This document shows, in pieces, positions 36,769-48,590 of a DNA stretch of 64,000 bases. Made by a program: the position numbers and the translations under genes. Source of the stretch: Aristolochia californica (taxonomy: Eukaryota; Streptophyta; Magnoliopsida; Piperales; Aristolochiaceae); contig JARWKL010000010.1 of NCBI GenBank assembly GCA_029961685.1, positions 12,359,931 to 12,423,930 of the forward strand. Reading direction: 5' to 3'. Numbering within the stretch: position 1 is the first letter of the stretch; each line of letters opens with the position of its first letter. The notes under the pieces were generated by a model that did not search any database, was not told the origin of the DNA, and saw nothing but the letters and a program-made list of their open reading frames with translations.

Positions 36769-39700
36769 GTGGTGGATAAGCATGCCAAAAACTTGGTGAG
36801 GATGCAAGTGGACATAATGATCATAAAATTTCATGGAGTAGAAAAAATCGAATTCTCAAGTGGTTGGATATTTACCAGGGCCAAACAACCCACTTTTTGG
36901 CTATCCTTAAAAATCACAAATACTTTTTGGAACAATCTCTCTCAGCATATGTGCATTACCATTTTGGATGTTCAAATTTGTTTTCAGATCCAAACATGAG
37001 TTTTCACTCTCCCATTTTTCTCGTAAAAAAAAAGATATTCGGAATAACAAAATGAAAATTTTAGAGTTCATCTATGCAAAAAAAAAAATTTCAAAATTAT
37101 TTCAGGCACTAGCAATGAAGTACAAAGTTTTGTTATCCATGTTCTAGAAATTTCACTCATACAGCCGCAAATAATAAGCCAGGTGGAAATTTATAGGAAA
37201 CGGACTTGTAACGAATCCTAACATGCTTTAAGTGTTGTGGATATGCATGCCAAAAACATGTTGAGATTGCAAGTGGACCCAATGATCAGAAAATTTCAAC
37301 GAGTAGAAAAAATCAAATTCTCAAGTGGTTGGACATTTAGCAGGGCCAAACAACCCACTTTTTGCCTACCATTAAAAATCACAGATACTTTTTGGAACTA
37401 TCTCTCTTAGCATTTGTGCGTTTCCATTTTGGATGTTTAAATTTGTTTTCTGATCCAAACATGAGTTTTCACTCTGCTTTTTTTCTCGTAAACAAAAAAG
37501 ATATCAGGCATAACAAAATGAAAATTTAAGAATTCATGAATGCAAAAAAAAAAAATTCAAAATTATTTCAGGCACTAAAAATGGACTCCATGGTTTTGTT
37601 ATCCATGTTCTGGAAATTGCACTAGTACAGCCCCTAATAATAAGCCTGGTGGAATTTGATAGGAAAGGGATTTGTAACTGATCCTAACATGCATTAAGTG
37701 TGGTGGATGTGCATGCCAGAAACTTGTTGAGGATGCAAGTGGACCTAATGATCCAAAAATTTCTAGGAGCAGAAAAAATCAAATTCTCAAGTGGTTGGAT
37801 ATTTACCAGGACTAAACAACCCACTTTTTTCCTATCCTTAAAAATCATCAATACTTTATGGAATTATATCTCTCAGTATTTGTGCATTTCCATTTTGGAT
37901 CGTAAAATTTGTTTTCAGATCCAAACTTGAGTTTTGACTCTCCCATTTTTCTTGTAAACAAAAAAGATATAAGGCATAACAAAATGAAAATTTAACAGTT
38001 CAAGTATGCAAAAAAAAAAAAAAAGTTTAAATTATTTCAGGCACTAAAAATGAACTCAAAGGTTTTGTTATCCATGTTCTGGAAATTCCACTAGTACAGC
38101 CCCTAATAATAAGCCTGGTGGAATTTATAGGAAAGGGACTTGTAACTGTTCCTAAAAAGCTATAAGTGTGGTGAATATGCATGCCATAAACATGTTGACA
38201 ATGCAAGTTTACCGAATGATCCAAAAATGTCAAGGAGTAGAAAAAATCAAATTCTCAAGTGGTTGGATATTTACCAAGGCCAAACAACCCACTTTTTGCC
38301 TATCCTTAAAAATCATAGATACTTTTTGGAACTATCTCTCTCTGCATTTGTGCATTACCATTTTGGATGTTTGAATTTGTTTTCAGATCCAAACTTCAGT
38401 TTTCACTCTCCCATTTTTCTCGTAAACAAAAAAGATATAAGGCATAGCAAAATAAAAATTTTAGAGTTCATGTATGCAAAAAACAAATTTCAAAATTATT
38501 TCACGCACTAAAAATGAACTCCAAGGTTTTGTTATCCATGTTCTTGAAATTCCACTAGTACAGCCACTAATAATAAGCCTGGTGGAATTTTATAGGAATG
38601 GGACTTGTAACTGATCCTAACATGCTTTAACTGTGGTGGATATGCATGCCAGAAACTTGTTGAGGTAGCAAGTGGACCTAATGATCCAAAAATTTCAAGG
38701 GGTAGAAAAAATAAAATTCTCAAGTGGTTGGATATTTACCAGAGCCAAACAACCCACTTTTTGCCTATCCTTAAAAATCACAGATACTTTTTGGAACTAT
38801 CTCTCTCAGCATTTGTGCATTTCCATTTTGGATGTTCAAATTTGTTTTCAGATCCAAACTTGAGTTTTCACTCTTCCATTTTTCTCGTAAAGAAAAAAAA
38901 ATAAGGCATAACAAAATAAAAAATTTAGAGTTCATGTACGTAAAAAAAAAAAAATTCAAAATTATTGCACGCACTAAAAATGAACTCCAAGGTTCTGTTA
39001 TCCAAGTTATGGAAATTCCACTCGTACAGTCCCTAATAATAAGCTTGGTGGAATTTTATAGGAAAGGGACTTGTAACTGATCATAACATGCTTTAAGTGT
39101 GGTGGATATGCATGCCAGAAACATGTTGAGGATGCAAGTGGACCTCATGATCCAAAAATTTCAAGGAGTAGGAAAAATCAAATTCTCAAGTGGTTGGATT
39201 ATATAGCCAGGGCCAAACAACCCACTTTTTGCCTATCCTTAAAAATCACAGATACTTTTTGGAACAATCTCTCTCAGCATTTGTGCATTTCCATTTTGAA
39301 TGTTCAAATTTGTTTTCACATCCAAACTTGAGTTTTCACTCTCCCATTTTTCTCGTAAATAAAAAAGATATAAGGCATAACAAAATGAAAATTTTAGAGT
39401 TCATGTATGCAAAAAAAGAAATTTCAAAATAATTTCAGGCGCTAGAAATGAACTCCAAGGTTTTGTTATCCATGTTCTGGAAATTCCAGTAATACAGCCC
39501 CTAATAATTAGCATGGAGGAATTTTATAGGAAAGGGACTTGTAATTGATCCTAACATACCTTAAGTGTGGTGGATATGCATACCAAAAACACGTTGAGGA
39601 TGCAAATGGACCTAAAGATCCAAAATTTTCAAGGAGTAGATAAAATCAAATTCTAAAGTGGTTGGATATTTAACTGGGCCAAAAAATCCACTTTTTGCCT

Positions 39701-40034
39701 ATCCTTAAAAATCACAGATAGTTTTTCCAACTATCTCGCTCAGCATTTGTGCATTTCCATTTTGAATGTTCAAATTTGTTTTCAGATCCAAACTTGTGTT
39801 TTCTCTCTCGCATTTTTCTCGTAAACAAAAAAGATATAAGGTATAACAAAATGAAAATTTTCGAGTTCATGTATGCAAAAAAAAAAAAAATTCAAAATTA
39901 TTTTAGGCACTAAAAATGAACTCCAAGGTTTTGTTATCCATGTTCTTGAAATTCGACTAATACAGCCCCTAATAATAAGACTTGTCGAATTTTATAGGAA
40001 AGGGACTTGTAACCGATCCTAACATGCTTTAAGT

Positions 40035-40963
40035 GTGGTGTATCAGCATGCTAGAAACATGTTGAGGAAGCAAGTGGACATAATGATCCAAAAATTTCAA
40101 GGAGTAGAAAAAATCAAATTCTCAAGTGGTCGCATATTTACCAGGGCCAAACAACCCACTTTTTGCCTATCCTTAAATATCACAGATACTTTTTGGAACT
40201 ATCTCTCTCAGCATTTGTGCATTTCCATTTTGGATGTTCAAGTTTGTTTTCAAATCCAAACTTGAGTTTTCACTCTCCTAGTTTTCTCGTATACAAAAAA
40301 GATGTCAAGCATAACAGAACGAAAATTTTAGAGTTCATGTGTGCAAAAAAAATTTAAAATTATTTCCCGCACTAAAAATGAACTCCAAGGTTTTCTTATC
40401 CATGTTCTGGAAATTCCACCAGTACAGCCCTAATAATAAGCTTGGTGGAATTTTATAGGAAAGGGACTTGTAATTAATCCTAACATGCTTTAATTATGGC
40501 GGATATTCATGCAAGAAACATGTTGATGATGCAAGTGGACCTAATGATCCAAAAATTTCAAGGAGTAGAAAAAATAAAATTCTCAAGTGGTTGGATATTT
40601 ACCTGGGCCAAACCACCCACTTTTTGCCTATCCATAAAAATCACAGATACTTTTTGGGACTATCTCTCTCAGCATTTGTGCATTTCCATTTTGAATGTTC
40701 AAATTTGTTTTTAGATCCAAACTTGTGTTTTCACTCTCGCATTTTTCTCGGAAACAAAAAAGATATATGGTATAACAAAATGAAAATTTTCGAGTTCATG
40801 TATGCAAAACAAAAAAAATTTCAAAATTATTTCAGGCACTAAAAATGAACTCCAAGGTTTTGTTATCCATGTTCTTGAAATTCGACTAGTACAACCCCTA
40901 ATAATAAGCCTTGTTAAATTTTATAGAAAAGGGACTTGTAACCGATCCTAACATGCTTTAAGT
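40035..40963 (+). repeat. GATGTCA dimer, copy 4 (units 89-90)
   Basis: Unit 89 has GATGTCAAGCATAACAGAA, TTATTTCCCGC and CCACCAGTACAGCCCTAAT. Unit 90 has GGCGGATATTCATGCAAG and CTGGGCCAAACCACCC. Its tandem neighbour is 40964-41888, shift 929-930 bp. Confidence 0.88.
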
Positions 40964-41888
40964 GTGGTGCATAAGCATGCTAGAAACATGTTGAGGATGC
41001 AAGTGGACATAATGATCCAAAATTTTCAAGGAGTAGAAAAAATCAAATTCTCAAGTGGTTGCATATTTACCAGGGCCAAACAACCCACTTTTTGCCTATC
41101 CTTAAATATCACAGATACTTTTTGGAACTATCTCTCTCAGCATTTGTGTATTTCCATTTTGGATGTTCAAATTTGTTTTCAAATCCAAACTTGAGTTTTC
41201 ACTCTCCTATTTTTGTTGTATACAAAAAAGATGTCAAGCATAACAGAATGAAAATTTTAGAGTTCATGTATGCAAAAAAAAATTTAAAATTATTTCCCGC
41301 ACTAAAAATGAACTCCAATGTTTTGTTATCCATGTTCTGGAAATTCCACCAGTACAGCCCTAATAATAAGCTTGGTGGAATTTTATAGGAAAGGGACTTG
41401 TAAATAATCCTAACATGCTTTAATTGTGGCGGATATGCATGCAAGAAACATGTTGATGATGCAAGAGGACCTAATGATCCAAAAATTTCAAGGAGTAGAA
41501 AAAATAAAATTCTCAAGTGGATGGATATTTACCTGGGCCAAACCACCCACTTTTTGCCTATCCATAAAAATCACAGATACTTTTTGGGACTATCTCTCTC
41601 AGCATTTGTGCATGCCCATTTTGGATGTTCAAATTTGTTTTCAGATCCAAACTTGAGTTTTCACTCTCCCATTTTTCTCGTAAACAAAAAAGATATAAGG
41701 CATGACAAAATGAAAATTTTAGAATTCAAGTATGCAAAAAAAATTTCAAAATTATTTCAGACACTAAAAATGAACTCCAAGGTTTTCTTATCCATGTTCT
41801 AGAAATTCCACTAGTACAGCCCCTAATAATAAGCTTGGTGGAATTTTATAGTGAAGGGACTTGTAACTGATCCTAACATGCTTTAAGT
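40964..41888 (+). repeat. GATGTCA dimer, copy 5 (units 91-92)
   Basis: This is a direct tandem repeat of copy 4, with only scattered differences in unit 91. The 3' half of unit 92 differs: it shares CATGCCCATTTTGG with the unit at 36305, then returns to the common type. Copies 4 and 5 therefore have a mosaic relationship with copy 3. Confidence 0.88.
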
Positions 41889-42232
41889 GTGATGGATATG
41901 CATGCCAGAAACATGTTGAGGATGCAAGTGGACCTAATGATCCAAAAATTTCACGGATTAGTAAAAATCAAATTCTCAAGTGGTTGGATATTTACCACGG
42001 CCAAACAACCCACATTTTGCCTATCCTTAAAAATCACAGATAAATTTTGGAACTATCTCTCTCAGCATTTGTGCATTTCCATTTTGGGTGTTCAAATTTG
42101 TATTCATATCCAAACTTGAGTTTTCACTCTCCCATTTTTCTCCTAAAAAAAACAGATATATGGCATAAGAAAATGAAAATTTTAGAGTTCATGCATGCAA
42201 AAAAAAAATTTCAAAATTATTTCACGCACTAA

Positions 42233-42753
42233 ATGAACACGAAGGTTTTGTTATCCATGTTCTGGAAATTCCACTAGTATAGCCCCTAATAATAAGCCTA
42301 GTGGAATTTTATCGGAAAGGGATGCAAGTGGACCAAATGATCCAAAAATTTCAAGGAGTAGGAAAAATCAAATTCTCAAGTGGTTGGATATTTACCAGGG
42401 CCAAACAACCCACTTTTTGCCTATCCTTAAAAATCACAGATACTTTTTGGAAGTATCTCTCTCAGAATTTTTGCATTTCCATTTTGGATGTTCAAATTTG
42501 TTATCAGATCCAAACTTGACTTTTCACTCTCCCATTTTTCTCGTAAACAAAAAAGATATTAGGCATAACAAAATGAAAATTTTAGAGTTCAAGTATGCAA
42601 AAAAAAAATTTCAAAATTATTTCAAGCACTAAAAATGAACACCAAGGTTTTGTTATCCATGTTCTGGAAATTCCACTAGTACAACCCCTAATAATAGGCC
42701 TGGTGGAATTTTATAGTAAAGGGACTTGTAACTGATCCTAACATGCTTTAAGT
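42233..42753 (+). repeat. Units 93/94 with monomer junction deleted (~65 bp)
   Basis: GGAAAGGGATGCAAGTGG at about 42313-42330 fuses the 3' end of one unit to base ~70 of the next. The phase point, palindromes and AACATGTT are lost. GGA at the joint is present at both original edges. The interval from 41889 to 42754 is 865 bp instead of about 930. Confidence 0.9.
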
Positions 42754-45318
42754 GTGGTGGATATGCATGCTAGAAACCTTTTGAGGATGCTAGTGGACCT
42801 AATGATCCAAAAATTTCAAAGATTAGAAAAAATCAAATTCTCAAGTGGTTGGATATTTACCAGGGCCAAACAACCCACTTTTTGCCTATCCTTTAAAATC
42901 ACAGATCCTTTTTGGAACTATCTCTCTCAGCATTTGTGCATTATCATTTTGGATGTTCAAATTTGTTTTCAGATCCAAACTTGACTTTTCACTCTCCCAT
43001 TTTTCTCATAAACAAAAAAGATATAAGCATAACAAAATGAAAATTTTAGAGTTCAAGTATGGAAAAAAAATTTTCAAAATTATTTCAGGCACTAAAAATG
43101 AACTCCAAGGTTTTGTTATCCATGTTCTGGAAATTCCACTAGTACAACACCTAATCATAAGCCTGGTGGAATGTTATAGGAAAGGGACTTGTAAATGATC
43201 CTCACATGCTTTAAGTGTGGTGGATATGCATGCCAGAAACATGTTTAGGATGCAAGTGGACCAAATGATCCAAAAATTTTGAGTAAAAAAAATAAAATTC
43301 TCAAGTGGTTGGATATTTACCAGGGCCACACAAGCCACTTTTTGCCTCTCCTTAAAAATCACAGATACTTTTTGGAACTATCTCTCTCAGCATTTGTGCA
43401 TTTCCATTTTGGATGTTTAAATTTTTTTTCAGATCCAAACTTCAGTATTCACTCTCCCATTTTTCTCGTAAACTAAAAAGATATAAGGCATAACAAAATG
43501 AAAATTTTGGTGTTCATGTATGCAAAATAAAAATTTCAAAATTCTTTCAGGCACTAAAAATCAAGTCCAAGGTTTTGTTATCAATGTTCTGGAAATTCCA
43601 CAAGTACATCGCCTAATAATAAGCCTGGTGGAATTTTATAGGAAAGGGACTTGTAACTGATCCAAACATGCTTTAAGTCTGGTGGATATGCATGCCTGAA
43701 ACATGTTGAGGATGCAAGTGGACCTAATGATCCAAAAATTTCAAGGAGTACGAAAAATCTAATTCTCAACTAGTTGGATATTTAGATGGGCCAAACAACC
43801 TACTTTTTGCCTATCCATAAAAATCACAGATACTTTTTGGAACTATCTCTCTCAGCATTTATGCAATTCCATTTTGGATTTTCAAATTTGGTTTCAGATC
43901 CAAACTTGACTTTTCACTCTCCCATTTTTCTCCTAATCAAAAAGGATATAAGGCATAACAAAATGAAAATTTTAGCATTCATGTTTGCAAAAAGAAATTT
44001 CAAAATTAATTCACGCAAAAAAAATGAACTCTAAGGTTTTGTTATCCATGTTCTAGAAATTTCACTAGTACAAACCCTAATAATTGGCCTGGTGGAATTT
44101 TATAAGAAAGGGACTTGTAATTGATGCTAATATGCATTAAGTGTGGTGGATATGCATGCCAGAAACACGTTGAGGATGCAAGTGGACCTAATGATCCAAA
44201 AATTTCAAGGAGTAGAAAAAATAGTATTGTCAAGTGGTTTGATTTTTACATGGGCCAAACAACCCACTTTTTGCCTATCCATAAAAATCACAGATACTTT
44301 TTGGAACTATTTCTCTCAGCATTTGTGCTTTTCCATTTTGGATGTTCAAATTTGTTTTCAGATCCAAACTTGACTTTTCACTCTCCCATTTTTCTCGTAA
44401 ACAAAAAAGATATAAGGCGTAACAAAATGGAAATTTTAGAATTCAAGTATGCAAAAAAAGTTTTCAAAATTATTTCAGGCACTAAAAATGAACACCAAGG
44501 TTTTGTTATCCATGTTCTGGAAATTCCACTACAGCAGCCCCTAATAATAAGCCTGGTGGAATTTTATCGGAAAAGGACTTGTAACTGATCCTAACATGCT
44601 TTAAGTGTGGTGGATATGCATGCCAGAAACATGTTGAGGATACAAGTGGACCTAATGATCCAAAAATTTCAAGGAGTAGAAAAAATCAAATTCTCAAGTG
44701 GTTGGATATTTACCAGGGCCAAACAACCCTCTCTTTGCCTATCCTTTAAAATCACATATACTTTTTGGAACTATCTGTCTCAGCATTTGTGCATTTCCAT
44801 TTTGGATGTTCAAATTAGTTTTCAGATCCAAACTTAAGTTTCCACGCTCCCATTTTTCTCGTAAACAAAAAAGATATATGGCATAACAAAATGAAGATTT
44901 TAGAGTTCATGTAAGCAAAAATAAAAAATTTCAAAATTATTTCAGGCACTAGAAATGAACTCCAAGGTTTTGTTATCCATGTTCTCGAAATTCCACTACT
45001 ACAGCCCCTAATAATAAGCCTGGTGGAATTTTATAGGAAATGGACACTTAACTGATCCAAACATCCTTTAAGTGTGGTGCATATGCATGCCGGAAACACG
45101 TTGAGGATGCTAGTGGACCTAATGATCCAAAAATTTCAAGGAGGAGAAAATATTAAATTCTCAAGTGGTTGGATATTTACTAGGGCCGAACAACCCACTT
45201 TTTTCCTATCCTTAAAAATCACAGATACTTTTTGGAACTATCTCTCTCAGCATTTCTGCATTTCAATTTTGGATGTTCAAATTTTTTTTCAGATCCAAAC
45301 TTGAGTTTTCACTCTCCC

Positions 45319-45592
45319 ATTTTTCTCGTAAACAAAAAATATATAAGGCATAACAAAATGAAAATTTTAGAGTTCATGTATGCAAACAAAAAAATATGAA
45401 AATTATTTCAGGCATAAAAATGATCTCCAAGGTTTTGTTATCCATGTTTTGGAAATTCCACTAGTATAGCCCCTAATAATAAGCCTGGTGGAATTTTATA
45501 GGAAAGGGACTTGTAATTGATCCTAACATGCTTTAAGTGTGGTGGATATGCATGCCCGAAACATGTTGAGGATGCAAGTTGACCTAATGATC
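45319..45592 (+). repeat. Four-unit duplication, copy 1
   Basis: 45319-45556 is identical to 47179-47416 (238 bp, exactly 1860 bp apart), and with one mismatch the match runs to 45592. Private variants include TGCAAACAAAAAAATATG, GGCATAAAAATGATCTCC, ACTAGTATAGCC and TTGTAATTGATCC. Confidence 0.92.
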
Positions 45593-47178
45593 AGATAATT
45601 TGAAGGAGTAGAAAAAATCAAATTCTCAAGTGGTTGGATATTTACCAGGGCCAAACAACCCAATTTTTTCCTATCCTTAAAAATCACTGATACTTTTTGG
45701 AACTATCTCTATAAGCATTTGTGCATTTCCATTTTGGATGTTCAAATTTGTTTTCAGATCCAAACTTGAGTTTTCACTCTCCCATTTTTATCGTAAACAA
45801 AAAAGATATAATGCATAACAAAATGAAAATTTTAGGGTTCATGTATGCAAAAAAAAAATTTCAAAATTATATCAGGCACTAAAAATGAACTCCAAGGTTT
45901 TGTTATCCATGTTCTCGAAATTCCACTAGTACAGCCCCTGATAATAAGCCTGGTGGAATTTTATAGGAAATGGACTTGTAACTGATCCAAACATGCTTTA
46001 AGTGTGGTGGATATGCGTGCCAGAAACATGTTGAGGATGCTAGTGGACCTAATGATCCAAAAACTTCAAGGAGGAGAAAAAATCAAATTCTCAAGTGGTT
46101 GGATATTTACCAGGGCCAAATAACCCACTTTTTTCCTATCCTTAAAATTCACAGATACTTTTTGGAAGTTTCTCTCTCAAGATTTCAGCATTTCCATTTT
46201 GGATGTTCAAATTTTTTTTCAGATCCAAACTTGAGTTTTCACTCTCCCATTTTTTTCGTAAACAAAAAAGATATTAGGCATAACAAAATGAAAATTTTAG
46301 AGTTCATGTATGCAAAAAAAAATTTCAAAATTATTTCAGGCTCGAAAAATGAACTCCAAGGTTTTGTTATCCATGTTTAGGAAATTCCACTTGTACAGCC
46401 CCTAATAATAAGCCTGGTGGAATTTTATAGGAAAGGGACTTGTAACTGATCCAAACATGCTTTAAGTGTAGTGGATATGCATGCCAGAAACATATTGAGG
46501 ATGCTAGTGGACCTAATGATCCAAAAATTTCAAGGAGTAGAAAAAATAAAATTCTCAAGTGGTTGGATATTTACCTGGGCCAAATAACCCACTTTTTTCC
46601 TATCCTTAAAAATCACAGATACTTTTTGCAACTATCTCTCTCAGCATTTTTGTATTTCCATTTTTGATGTTCAAATTTTGTTTAAGATCCAAACTTGACT
46701 TTTCACTCTCCAATTTTTCTCGTAAACGAAAAAGATATAAGGCATAACAAAATGAAAATTTAAGAGTTCTAGTATGCAAAAAAAAAAAATTTCTTAATAA
46801 TTTCAGGCACTAAAAATGAACTCCAAGGTTTTGTTATCCATGTTCTCGAAATTCCACTAGTACAGCCCTAATAATAAGCCTGGTGGAATTTTATAGGAAA
46901 GGGACTTGTAACTGATCCTAACATGCTTTAAGTGTGGTGGATATTCATGCCAATAACATGTTGAGGATACAAGTGGACCTAATGATCCAAAAATTTCAAG
47001 GAGTACAAAAAATCAAATTTTCAACTAGTTGGATATTTAGAAGGGCCAAACAACCTACTTTTTTCCTATCCTTAAAACTCATAGATACTTTTTGGAACTT
47101 TCTCTCTCAGCATTTCAGCATTTCCATTTTGGATGTTCAAATTTTTTTTCAGATCCAAACTTGAGTTTTCACTCTCCT

Positions 47179-47452
47179 ATTTTTCTCGTAAACAAAAAAT
47201 ATATAAGGCATAACAAAATGAAAATTTTAGAGTTCATGTATGCAAACAAAAAAATATGAAAATTATTTCAGGCATAAAAATGATCTCCAAGGTTTTGTTA
47301 TCCATGTTTTGGAAATTCCACTAGTATAGCCCCTAATAATAAGCCTGGTGGAATTTTATAGGAAAGGGACTTGTAATTGATCCTAACATGCTTTAAGTGT
47401 GGTGGATATGCATGCCGGAAACATGTTGAGGATGCAAGTTGACCTAATGATC
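47179..47452 (+). repeat. Four-unit duplication, copy 2
   Basis: Partner of 45319-45592. Beyond it, ATTTCAGCATTTCC-type middles recur in the units at 46004, 46934 and 47399, so 45.3-47.7 kb is a local cluster of related units. Confidence 0.92.
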
Positions 47453-47747
47453 CAAAAATTTCAAGGAGTAGAAAAAATCAAATTCTCAAGTGGTTGGATA
47501 TTTACCAGGGCCGAAAAACCCACTTTTTTCCTATCCTTAAAAATCATAGATACTTTTTGGAACTTTCTCTCTCAGCATTTCAGCATTTCCATTTTGGATG
47601 TTCAAATTTTTTTTCAGATCCAAACTTGAGTTTTCACTCTCCCATTTTTCTCGTAAACAAAAAAGATATTAGGCATAACAAATTTAAAATTTTAGAGTTC
47701 ATGTATGCAAAAAAAAATTTCAAAATTATCTCAGGAACTAAAAATGA

Positions 47748-47976
47748 ACTCCAAGGTTTTGTTATCCATGTTCTCGAAATTCCACTAGTACAACCCCTAA
47801 TAATTAGCCTGGTGGAATTTTATAGGAAAGGGACTTGTAACTGGTCCTAACATGCCTTAAGTGTGGTGGATATGTATGCCAGAAACATGTTGAGGATGCA
47901 AGTGGACCTAATGATCCAAAAATTTCAAGGAGTAGAAAATATCAAATTCTGAAGTGGGTGGATTTTTACCAGGGCC
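47748..47976 (+). repeat. ~229-bp block repeated at 55183-55411
   Basis: It spans the 105/106 unit junction: GTTCTCGAAATTCC, CTAATAATTAGCC, CTGGTCCTAACATGCC, GTGGATATGTATGCC and AGTGGGTGGATTTTTACC. I count three differences from the copy 7,435 bp (16 units) to the right. Confidence 0.85.
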
Positions 47977-48328
47977 AAACCACTCACTTTTTGCCTATCC
48001 TTAAAAATCACAGATACTTTTAGGTACTATCGCTCTCAGCATTTGTGTATTTCCATTTTGGATGTTCAAATTTCTTTTCAGATCCAAATTTGAGTTTTCA
48101 CACTCCCATTTTTCTCGTTAACTAAAAAGAAATAAGGCACAACAAAATGAAAATTTTAGAGATCATGTTTGCAAAAAAAAAAATTTCAAAATTATTTTAG
48201 GCACTAAAAATGAACTCCAAGGTTTTGTTATCCATCTTCTGGAAATTCCACAAGTTCAACCCCTAAGAAAAAGCCTGGTGGAGTTTTATAGGAAAGGGAC
48301 TTGTAACTGATCCTAACATGATTTAATT

Positions 48329-48590
48329 GTGGAGGATATGCAAGCCAGAATAGTTATGAGGATGCCAGTGGACCTAATGATCCAAAAATTTCCAGGAGTA
48401 GAAAAAATCAAATTCTCAAGTGGTTGGATATTTACCAGGGCCAAACAACCCATTTTTTGCCTATCCTTAAAAATCACAGATACTTTTTGGAACTATTTCT
48501 CTGAGCAATTGAGCTTTTCCATTATGGATGTTCAAATATGTTTTCAGATCCAAACATGAGTTTTCACTCTCCCATTTTTCTCGTAAACAA
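48329..48590 (+). repeat. Variant 5' half shared with 50656 (five units apart), copy 1
   Basis: GATGCCAGTGGACC, AATTTCCAGGAG, CCCATTTTTTGCC, TCTCTGAGCAATTG and CAAATATGTTTTC occur together here and again at an offset of 2,327 bp. This copy has further damage at its start (CAAGCCAGAATAGTTATGAGG). Confidence 0.82.

Larger units (their letters stand above)
31196..41888 (+). repeat. Array block E, units 70-92
   Basis: Unit starts: 31196, 31661, 32122, 32588, 33054, 33518, 33986, 34451, 34916, 35377, 35843, 36305, 36769, 37234, 37700, 38168, 38633, 39099, 39567, 40035, 40496, 40964, 41426. A dimeric higher-order repeat recurs in this block. Its first member is marked by GATGTCA in place of GATATAA near the 3' third. 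The last clear unit of the ACAATC/CATTACC type starts at 36769; later units are mixed or pure main type. All lengths are 461-468 bp. Confidence 0.95.

Noticed and set aside
38009..38024. Long A-tracts as retrotransposon poly(A) tails (for example near 9676, 38010 and 57971).
   Set aside because: They sit at the same position in every unit, with satellite sequence directly on both sides and no target-site duplication or element body.
44121..44588. Longer open frames (about 150 codons) near 44.1-44.6, 55.3-55.7 and 56.7-57.1 kb.
   Set aside because: They are the same satellite frames joined by chance loss of a stop codon or a frameshift. Neighbouring units do not keep them open.
45831..45840. 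Telomere-like TTTTAGGGTTC at about 45831, with similar single hits near 56058 and 57265.
   Set aside because: Each is a single base change of the common TTTTAGAGTTC, or the local ATTTTAGGGAG form. No tandem TTTAGGG run exists.
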